DNA from: Bacillota bacterium
Lineage (GTDB): Bacteria; Bacillota; Bacilli; Tumebacillales; Effusibacillaceae
Direction: 5' to 3'
DNA: 5,890 nucleotides
Assembly: GCA_020059765.1 (NCBI GenBank)
Contig: JAGVBM010000143.1
Location: 1 to 5,890 of the forward strand
The notes beneath the pieces are model-generated. The model was not told the origin of the DNA, did no database searches, and worked only from the letters and a program-made list of their open reading frames with translations. A program made the position numbers and the translations under genes. Below, in pieces: positions 1-5,238 of the stretch; the stretch's first letter is position 1, and each line of letters begins with the position of its first letter.

Positions 1-57
1 CACCACCCATTGTAACGAATCTGGCAGCAAATGAGAAGAATCAGGAATCGGTTGCAC
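1..57 (-). CDS. Possible start of an unidentified gene, cut by the left edge
   Basis: An open frame on the minus strand runs off the window. The best start is GTG at 57-55, preceded by a run of six G (complement of 65-70) with a 7-base gap, much like the G-rich site used by alaS. The visible peptide begins (M/V)QPIPDSSHLLPDSLQWVV, too short to assign to a family. It would lie 62 bases downstream of the desaturase stop on the same strand, so the two could be co-transcribed. The same frame stays open upstream into the desaturase gene, so openness alone is weak evidence. It may not be a gene, or it may start elsewhere. Confidence 0.3.
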   Translation of the reverse strand, partial: MQPIPDSSHLLPDSLQWVV

Positions 58-62
58 GTGAA

Positions 63-113
63 AGCCCCCCGGAAAGAAAACCGATGAAATAACGGTTTCC
101 TTGTCGAGGGGCT
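63..113 (-). promoter_or_regulatory. Stem-loop between the desaturase gene and the next minus-strand frame
   Basis: Read on the minus strand, an outer arm AGCCCC (complement of 108-113) pairs with GGGGCT (complement of 63-68). An inner arm GAAACCG pairs with CGGTTTTC around a 9-base loop, with one bulged base (76-99). No proper U-run follows on either strand, so it is a poor intrinsic terminator. The 3' outer arm contains the G-run that would be the ribosome binding site of the downstream frame, so the structure could mask it. Pairing is seen in the sequence; function is inference. Confidence 0.3.
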
Positions 114-119
114 GTTTCT

Positions 120-1022
120 CTACATGCGGCTCAGCTTGTCCGCAATTCGACGCAAACGGTCGTAATGGGCCAACAATTTCAAACGGGATTGTTCCGCCTC
201 CGTCGAGGAAGGACGCAAGCTTTGAATCCCCCAATATTCGATCAATGTATCAACCACCTGTCGGAAATAATGGACCGGACTGTAGTTGGCGTTTTTTGCA
301 ATCTGTTTTTCCCGTTCCGCAAAATTCGGCATATGAATGCCCGGCATCCGAAAATTCATGATCACGTCGGCTATATGCTGCACATGATTGGGTTCCAGTT
401 CCAGATGGACTTTGACCGCATCCCGATAGAAGGTATAGTGCAGCGTTTCATCCTTGGCCAGTCGGCGCAACAGGACCGCCAACTCCGGATCGTGGGACTG
501 GGCCGCTTTTGCCACATTCATGTAAAACACCATGGTCGCCAGTTCTTGAATCGTCGTATAAATCATCGTTTCAATCGGGGTCTGATAATCCGGTGTCCAC
601 CCCTGTTCCACCACTTGTTTACGCAATTGGTGCAATTGGGAAGGGTTTGCATTACGCGTGACGAGCAGATAGGTTTCCAGCAGATTGCTGTGTTGATCCT
701 CTTCCGCCGTCCACGTATGGACAAAATCCTGCAGAACTTGGAACGATCCCCGAAACGTGGTGCTCAATCCCGCCGTAAACCAAGGCAGATTCACCTCTGT
801 TAATAGTGCGGTTTCAATCGCCGTTTGGATCCCGTCCGGAATGGTCTGCTGATCCTCCGACCAAGGTTCCTTTTTAAAATTGCGCCCCAATTCCCAGGGA
901 ATGTATTCATGGTAACTCCAATCAATGTTCGCTGCTTGTTCCCTGTGTCGATCGTACAGTTCCCGCAAACGAGCTTCGAGTCTTGCATTGTGTTCGGAGA
1001 GCAAAAGCATCACGTGTTCCAC
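120..1022 (-). CDS. Acyl-[acyl-carrier-protein] desaturase (soluble di-iron, FA_desaturase_2 family)
   Basis: The 300-aa protein matches the plant stearoyl-ACP desaturase / mycobacterial DesA family. These cytosolic enzymes use a di-iron centre, O2 and reduced ferredoxin to place a cis double bond in an ACP-bound acyl chain. All six expected iron ligands are present with family spacing: E76 (in LLTEVNLP), E108 and H111 (in TAEEDQH), E160 (in TIQELATMVFY), E192 and H195 (in KDETLH). No signal peptide or membrane segment is seen. The frame opens at GTG 1022, directly after an in-frame stop and with no well-placed ribosome binding site. ATG at 1010 (GTGGA seven bases upstream) would give 296 aa and is a serious alternative. 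The gene is divergent from a thioesterase gene. The exact substrate and double-bond position cannot be read; a ferritin-like relative with another substrate is the main alternative. Confidence 0.9.
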   Translation of the reverse strand: MEHVMLLLSEHNARLEARLRELYDRHREQAANIDWSYHEYIPWELGRNFKKEPWSEDQQTIPDGIQTAIETALLTEVNLPWFTAGLSTTFRGSFQVLQDFVHTWTAEEDQHSNLLETYLLVTRNANPSQLHQLRKQVVEQGWTPDYQTPIETMIYTTIQELATMVFYMNVAKAAQSHDPELAVLLRRLAKDETLHYTFYRDAVKVHLELEPNHVQHIADVIMNFRMPGIHMPNFAEREKQIAKNANYSPVHYFRQVVDTLIEYWGIQSLRPSSTEAEQSRLKLLAHYDRLRRIADKLSRM

Positions 1023-1080
1023 TCATTTCAGCTTGTATTTCCTCTCATCATACAGGATATCCAAGCAAAAAACCATTTTA

Positions 1081-1110
1081 ATTTTCTGGCAAATTCCCGA
1101 GTTCTTTCAA
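1081..1110 (-). promoter_or_regulatory. Candidate sigma-A promoter of the desaturase gene
   Basis: On the minus strand TTGAAA (complement of 1105-1110, five of six consensus bases) is followed after 18 bases by GAAAAT (complement of 1081-1086, four of six). This would give a leader of about 50 bases. A better -10 box, TATAAT (complement of 1136-1141), lies farther upstream but has no recognisable -35 at normal spacing. Confidence 0.35.
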
Positions 1111-1160
1111 ACATGCTTTGTTTCGTGTAGTGTACATTATAAGAAGAGAAACATAAAACG

Positions 1161-1167
1161 AAAGGAG
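1161..1167 (+). promoter_or_regulatory. Ribosome binding site of the thioesterase gene
   Basis: AAAGGAG lies seven bases before the ATG at 1175 and fixes this start. Upstream, TATAAG at 1138-1143 is a possible -10 box, but no convincing -35 accompanies it, so the promoter is left uncalled. Confidence 0.85.
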
Positions 1168-1174
1168 CCTCATT

Positions 1175-1657
1175 ATGGAACTAAAACCGAAAACCCCTGT
1201 CGAATCCCGCACGGAACTGACTGATATTATTTTGCCCGCCCAAACCAACACCCACGGCACCATCTTCGGCGGCGAGGTCATGTCTTATGTTGATCGGGTA
1301 GCTTCTATCGCAGCCGCCCGTCATTGCGGACAAGCGGTTGTCACCGCTTCCTTTGACAGCCTTGATTTTCTGGCACCGATTCAACTGGGGGAAGTGATCA
1401 TCCTCCGTGCCTCCGTCACCTGGACCGGCCGTACCTCCATAGAAGTCATGACGACCATTGAATCGGAAAATCTGTTAACGAGTGAACGCCGCGTTACCGG
1501 CGTATCGTTTCTGACATTTGTCGCCGTCAACGAACAAGGCCGTCCGGTCCCCGTACCTCCGCTGCAACCGGAATCGGATGAAGAAAAGTACCAGTTCGAT
1601 TTGGCGAAAGAACGGGCGGCTCACCGCAAACGCCGGAGGGAGCATTTTGATTTTTGA
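1175..1657 (+). CDS. Acyl-CoA thioesterase, hotdog fold (YkhA/YciA-like)
   Basis: This 160-aa protein belongs to the hotdog-fold acyl-CoA hydrolases, which split acyl-CoA into free fatty acid and CoA in the cytoplasm. The family signature is clear near the N-terminus: N25-T-H27-G28, then IFGGEVMSYVD (30-40), with N25 and D40 in the positions of the catalytic Asn and Asp of the ACOT7/YciA group. The core strands follow (VVTASFDSLDFLAPIQLGE, 55-73; RTSIEV, further on). Length fits a single-hotdog bacterial member, which normally works as a hexamer. The C-terminal tail after about residue 140 is rich in Lys, Arg and Glu and probably lies outside the core fold. The gene is divergent from the desaturase and convergent with alaS. 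Substrate chain length cannot be judged from sequence; YkhA of Bacillus is the closest relative I recognise. Confidence 0.92.
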   Translation: MELKPKTPVESRTELTDIILPAQTNTHGTIFGGEVMSYVDRVASIAAARHCGQAVVTASFDSLDFLAPIQLGEVIILRASVTWTGRTSIEVMTTIESENLLTSERRVTGVSFLTFVAVNEQGRPVPVPPLQPESDEEKYQFDLAKERAAHRKRRREHFDF

Positions 1658-1702
1658 TCCTCATGAGCCCCCGTTTCGCAGAACGATTGCTCGCTTTTCA
1701 GT

Positions 1703-1726
1703 GGCCTCGATTGAAAAATCGGGGTC
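1703..1726 (+). terminator. Possible terminator hairpin between thioesterase gene and alaS
   Basis: A 10-bp stem (1703-1712 with 1717-1726, including two G-U pairs in the plus-strand RNA) is closed by a GAAA tetraloop. It lies 46 bases after the thioesterase stop and 47 bases before the alaS stop on the other strand. Only CTTT follows on the plus strand and no T-run on the minus strand, so termination would be weak or Rho-dependent. A second short stem (1754-1758 with 1763-1767) lies just beyond the alaS stop codon. Confidence 0.4.
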
Positions 1727-1772
1727 CTTTAAGGTCGGCAAACAGCAGTTGAAATCCGATACCGGATACCCG

Positions 1773-4412
1773 TTATTTCGCACCCATTTGTTGTTTCAGG
1801 ATCTCCGGCACTTGCGCAAGGGCGTCAGCCAGTTTGGACGCATCGCGGCCGCCCGCCTGCGCCAGTTCAGGCCGCCCGCCTCCCCCGCCGCCGGTAATCG
1901 CCGCCACTTCCTTGACGATCTTGCCGGCTTGCAATCCTTTCGCCACCAGGTCCTTCGTAACGCCGACGACAAAGTTGACCTTGTCTTCGATCTTCCCGCC
2001 GACGACGATCACGCCCGATTCGATCCGGTTGCGCAGGTCTTCCGCCACATTTCGCAGACCGTCCATGTCAAGCCCGGACAGTTCCGCCGCAATGTAGGCC
2101 ACTCCCTGCACTTGCTGTATTTGTTCGAGCAGAGCCTTTCCTTCATAGGAGGCCAGCTTGCCTTTCAGGGACTCCATCTCTTTCGACAATTCCTTCACAT
2201 TGGCTTGCAGGATATCAACCCGCATCGGAATGTCATTGACGTTGGATTTCAGCTTGTCGGCGATCGTATCCAGCAGTTGGGTTTGCTGCCGCATATATTC
2301 GTAGGCACCGCGTCCCGTTACCGCTTCGATCCGGCGAATGCCCGCGCCGATGGAAGACTCGGAAAGAATCTTGAACATTCCGATTTCACCTGTCCGGTTC
2401 ACATGGCAGCCGCCGCACAGTTCCGTCGAGTACTCACCGGCTTTGACCACGCGCACCACGTCGCCGTATTTTTCCCCGAACAACGCCATCGCACCGAGTT
2501 TCTTCGCCTCATCAATCGGCATTTCCCGGATCTCGATCGATTCGTTTGCCCAGATTTGCTGATTGACTTTTTGTTCCACCGATGCCAGTTCTTCCGGCGT
2601 CATGGCACTGAGATGAGAGAAGTCAAAACGCAGCCGGTCCGCTTCCACCAACGATCCCGCCTGTGCCACATGTTCGCCCAGCACTTCCCGCAGCGCTTTG
2701 TGCAGCAGATGGGTACCGGTATGGTTCTTGATGATGTCCGCCCGTTTTTCCGCGTCAATCACCGCTTCCACCGTGTCGAACACTTCGATTTCACCGGATA
2801 GGATGATCGCTTTGTGAACATGGTAGCCGTTGGGCGCTTTTTGCACGTCCAAGACTTGCAGCTGGGCCTTCTCGCCAACGGAAATGATCCCCTTGTCGGC
2901 TACCTGGCCGCCCGATTCTGCGTAGAACGGGGTATGGTCGAGAACCACGTCCACTGTCTCCCCTTCTTGCGCCGATTTGACGGCCGTTCCGTCTTTGATG
3001 ATTGCGAGAAGTTTGGCCGATGTCGCTAATTCCGAATACCCTTCAAAGGTCGATACCATCTCTCCAAGTTCATCAAACACCGTATTTTGCACCTGCATCG
3101 ACGCCACGTCCTTGCGAGCCGCTCTCGCCCGATCCCGCTGTTCCTGCAGAGCTTTCTCGAATCCTTCCCGATCCAAGGTCAACCCGTTTTCGGAAGCGAT
3201 GTCTTCCGTCAAATCGATCGGGAATCCGTAGGTGTCATACAAGCGGAATACGTCTTCTCCCGAAATAACCGTTTTGTTCTCGTCCTTGACGCGGGCCATC
3301 ACATCAGCCAACAGGTTTTCCCCTTCATGCAGGGTTTCCGAAAAGCGCTCTTCTTCCGCTTTCACCACGCGTTCGATAAACTCCCTCTTCGCGACCACTT
3401 CCGAATAATAGACGCCCATAATGTCGCCGACAATTGCGACAAGCGTATGCAAGAACGGTTTTTCGATTCCGAGCACTTTGCCGAAACGAACTGCGCGGCG
3501 CAGCAAGCGACGAATGACGTAACCGCGGCCTTCATTGGACGGCAATGCCCCGTCGCCAACCGAGAAGGTCACAGTCCGGATATGGTCGGCGATCACTTTG
3601 AAGGCCACGTCCCACTCTTCTTTTTCATGATATGGTTTGCCGGACAGGCGGCTTGTTTCCTCGATGATCGGCAGGAACAGGTCCGTATCAAAATTGGTTT
3701 CGCCGTTTTGCAGCAGCGAAGCGAACCGTTCCAAACCCGCACCGGTGTCAATGTTCTTCTTGGGCAATTCGGTGTACGTGCCGTCCGGATTGTGGTTGAA
3801 CTGGGAGAAGACCAAGTTCCACACTTCCAGGAAGCGGACACCGCCTTCCAGATCCGGATGGAACTGATCCGGCTGTCCCTTTTCCAGATTGCGGTCGTAG
3901 AAAATCTCCGAACAGGGACCGCAAGGCCCTTCCCCAATGTCCCAGAAGTTGTCCTCCTCCGTGCGGGCAATTCGATCCGCCGGAATGCCGATTTCCTCGT
4001 TCCAAATGCGGAATGCCTCGTCGTCTTCCGTGTGTACGGTGACATACAAGCGGTTCTTGTCAAAGCCGATCCATTCCGGTGAGGTCAGGAATTCCCAGGC
4101 CCAGTGAATCGCTTCCCGCTTGAAGTAGTCTCCGATGGAGAAGTTGCCGAGCATCTCAAAGAAGGTGTGATGGCGGGCGGTTTTCCCCACATTTTCGATA
4201 TCGTTTGTGCGAATGCACTTTTGCGAGTTGGTCAGGCGCGGATTCTTGGGAATCTCGCTGCCGTCAAAGTACTTTTTCAACGGTGCCATCCCGGCGTTGA
4301 TCCACAACAAGGACGGGTCGTTGTACGGAACCAGACTTGCGCTTGGCACAATATCATGACCTTTTGACTCAAAAAAACGGACAAATTTTTCGCGAATTTC
4401 AGCCGATTTCAT
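1773..4412 (-). CDS. alaS: Alanyl-tRNA synthetase
   Basis: Complete 879-aa class II aminoacyl-tRNA synthetase, the usual bacterial length. It activates alanine with ATP and charges tRNA-Ala in the cytoplasm, recognising the G3-U70 acceptor pair. Domains in order: catalytic core about 1-240, with the motif 2 region HHTFFEMLGNFSIGDYFK (81-98) and motif 3 GAGLER (224-229); tRNA-recognition helices to about 460; editing domain about 460-710, which hydrolyses Ser- and Gly-tRNA-Ala, with its zinc-binding set intact (H564-x3-H568 and C666-x3-H670, the latter in CGGCH); then a coiled-coil linker and the C-Ala domain containing a six-glycine run (841-846) followed by RPELAQAGG. The ATG at 4412 has AAGGGGG seven bases upstream. 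Expression is controlled by the T-box leader in front of it. No defect is seen. Confidence 0.99.
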   Translation of the reverse strand: MKSAEIREKFVRFFESKGHDIVPSASLVPYNDPSLLWINAGMAPLKKYFDGSEIPKNPRLTNSQKCIRTNDIENVGKTARHHTFFEMLGNFSIGDYFKREAIHWAWEFLTSPEWIGFDKNRLYVTVHTEDDEAFRIWNEEIGIPADRIARTEEDNFWDIGEGPCGPCSEIFYDRNLEKGQPDQFHPDLEGGVRFLEVWNLVFSQFNHNPDGTYTELPKKNIDTGAGLERFASLLQNGETNFDTDLFLPIIEETSRLSGKPYHEKEEWDVAFKVIADHIRTVTFSVGDGALPSNEGRGYVIRRLLRRAVRFGKVLGIEKPFLHTLVAIVGDIMGVYYSEVVAKREFIERVVKAEEERFSETLHEGENLLADVMARVKDENKTVISGEDVFRLYDTYGFPIDLTEDIASENGLTLDREGFEKALQEQRDRARAARKDVASMQVQNTVFDELGEMVSTFEGYSELATSAKLLAIIKDGTAVKSAQEGETVDVVLDHTPFYAESGGQVADKGIISVGEKAQLQVLDVQKAPNGYHVHKAIILSGEIEVFDTVEAVIDAEKRADIIKNHTGTHLLHKALREVLGEHVAQAGSLVEADRLRFDFSHLSAMTPEELASVEQKVNQQIWANESIEIREMPIDEAKKLGAMALFGEKYGDVVRVVKAGEYSTELCGGCHVNRTGEIGMFKILSESSIGAGIRRIEAVTGRGAYEYMRQQTQLLDTIADKLKSNVNDIPMRVDILQANVKELSKEMESLKGKLASYEGKALLEQIQQVQGVAYIAAELSGLDMDGLRNVAEDLRNRIESGVIVVGGKIEDKVNFVVGVTKDLVAKGLQAGKIVKEVAAITGGGGGGRPELAQAGGRDASKLADALAQVPEILKQQMGAK

Positions 4413-4419
4413 GGATAAT

Positions 4420-4426
4420 CCCCCTT
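4420..4426 (-). promoter_or_regulatory. Ribosome binding site of alaS
   Basis: AAGGGGG (complement of 4420-4426) ends seven bases before the alaS ATG and supports that start. It lies about 75 bases beyond the leader terminator, so it is transcribed only on read-through. Confidence 0.8.
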
Positions 4427-4500
4427 GGATTCTTTGCAGGAACGATACCGGTACTTGCCTCTCTCACGAAGAGCGGACGAAGCCCGGACTTCCCCTGATG

Positions 4501-4544
4501 AAAAAAATAAAAAAAGCCCCTCATCCCTGCAGGGACGAAAGACT
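4501..4544 (-). terminator. T-box-controlled intrinsic terminator before alaS
   Basis: On the minus strand a 13-bp stem pairs the complement of 4532-4544 with the complement of 4515-4527 around a UGCA loop, with several G-U pairs. It is followed by seven T, an A and seven T (4501-4514). The 5' arm contains CGUCCCU, which the antiterminator also needs, so the two folds exclude each other. Confidence 0.95.
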
Positions 4545-4755
4545 TGTGACTCTCGCGGTACCACCCTGATTACCCAACGATCGTTGGGTCACCTCAGATG
4601 TGCGCTAACGGGCACCAACCGGCAGGGATGAGCCTGCACTTGGAAGCAGCTTCGGTTGCCCTTTCACAGAAGAACCCTTTCAGCCTGGAGGCTCTCTCTC
4701 TGACTGCGGACTGCAACCTACTCGATTTCCGCATCGTGTTTTCCAAATGCTTTTG
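4501..4755 (-). promoter_or_regulatory. T-box riboswitch (tRNA-Ala sensing leader of alaS)
   Basis: The leader carries the hallmark AGGGTGGTACCGCG (complement of 4554-4567). In the antiterminator, AGGG pairs with CCCU and GCG with CGU (complement of 4531-4537), leaving the classical 7-base bulge UGGUACC. Its UGGU suits an ACCA end, as expected for tRNA-Ala. Stem I is recognisable: an AGTA element (complement of 4719-4722) faces GAA plus the specifier GCU (complement of 4648-4653), an alanine codon followed by a purine. The helix above is GGUUGC/GCAACC (4713-4718 with 4654-4659). An AGAGAGAGAG tract (4692-4701) belongs to the distal stem I. A perfect 18-base palindrome at 4572-4589 forms stem III. 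Uncharged tRNA-Ala should bind the specifier and the bulge and allow read-through into alaS. No protein-coding gene fits in 4413-4842. Confidence 0.97.
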
Positions 4756-4761
4756 ACACCC

Positions 4762-4790
4762 ATTATAACGATGCCTCATCGGCGCGTCAA
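4762..4790 (-). promoter_or_regulatory. Sigma-A promoter of the alaS leader
   Basis: On the minus strand TTGACG (complement of 4785-4790, five of six consensus) and TATAAT (complement of 4762-4767, perfect) are separated by exactly 17 bases. Transcription should begin near 4753-4757, just ahead of stem I of the T-box. Confidence 0.9.
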
Positions 4791-4842
4791 CCGGATAGGC
4801 GAACCAATTGCAATGCAGAGTGCTTCCCAGAAACGCTCGTTC

Positions 4843-5094
4843 CTACTCCGGAAAACAATCGCCAAACCGTTCCCGGATCTCCGACAATTGGGGCAGCAAC
4901 GAATCGATAATCTCCGGCACCCGTTTTTTGTCCTGGGTGGTCTCTACTTCCACCACCGAATCCACATCCAACTCCACCGCAAAATGATACGTATTGCCTT
5001 CTCTTGTCACTAGGATCCCGGCATCATTGTGTTCCGCAATGAAATGATTGCCAATAAAATCGGATCTTCGCTGTAAATGGGGCTTTTGCTGCAT
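4843..5094 (-). CDS. Small hypothetical protein, 83 aa
   Basis: I do not recognise this family. The ATG at 5094 has a strong ribosome binding site, AGAGGTG (complement of 5100-5106). The frame is also open upstream to an ATG at 5289, but that extension lacks a ribosome binding site and overlaps the divergent gene, so the short form is preferred. The protein starts with a polar basic stretch (MQQKPHLQRRSDF), continues with alternating hydrophobic and polar residues that suggest beta strands (about 14-52), and ends in an amphipathic helix-like segment (KRVPEIIDSLLPQLSEIRERFG, about 58-78). It has one cysteine, no membrane segment and no signal peptide, so it is probably a small cytosolic alpha/beta protein. 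It lies 53 bases upstream of the alaS promoter box on the same strand, but alaS has its own promoter. No clear terminator follows it. Function unknown. Confidence 0.7.
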   Translation of the reverse strand: MQQKPHLQRRSDFIGNHFIAEHNDAGILVTREGNTYHFAVELDVDSVVEVETTQDKKRVPEIIDSLLPQLSEIRERFGDCFPE

Positions 5095-5223
5095 GTTCCC
5101 ACCTCTTTTTCTGCGTTTGACAGGGATAGTGTAACCAAAAGTTTCCCCCGCCATCAGTCCAGCACTCCCGAAACTTAACAGTAACAATATGGTATTCTGA
5201 ATATACGATCCATCCATTTTCAT

Positions 5224-5235
5224 AAGGTTGGTGAT
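5224..5235 (+). promoter_or_regulatory. Ribosome binding site of the membrane protein gene
   Basis: AAGGTTGGTGAT closely follows the anti-Shine-Dalgarno complement AAGGAGGTGAT, apart from a TT in place of the central A, and lies three bases before the ATG at 5239. No other in-frame ATG, GTG or TTG exists between the upstream stop at 5182 and this ATG. No confident promoter was found in 5095-5238; a perfect TTGACA at 5117-5122 has no -10 partner. Confidence 0.55.
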
Positions 5236-5238
5236 GGC

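Noticed and set aside
165..803. 212-codon open frame on the plus strand
   Set aside because: Antisense to the desaturase gene, whose six metal ligands fix the minus-strand frame as the real one.
1518..2801. 427-codon open frame on the plus strand
   Set aside because: It lies antisense to alaS and overlaps the end of the thioesterase gene. It has no ribosome binding site at its start, and its composition (many His, Arg, Phe) is typical of a shadow of a well-coded opposite strand.
3087..4082. 331-codon open frame on the plus strand
   Set aside because: Antisense to the conserved alaS catalytic domain, with no family resemblance; explained by alaS codon use.
4572..4589. Perfect 18-base palindrome as a protein operator or attachment site
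   Set aside because: Its position just before the T-box sequence identifies it as stem III of the leader RNA.
4594..4779. 61-codon minus-strand open frame
   Set aside because: It starts upstream of the mapped promoter -10 box and runs through structured T-box elements; coincidental.
5117..5122. Perfect TTGACA as a plus-strand promoter
   Set aside because: No -10-like hexamer lies 15-19 bases downstream.
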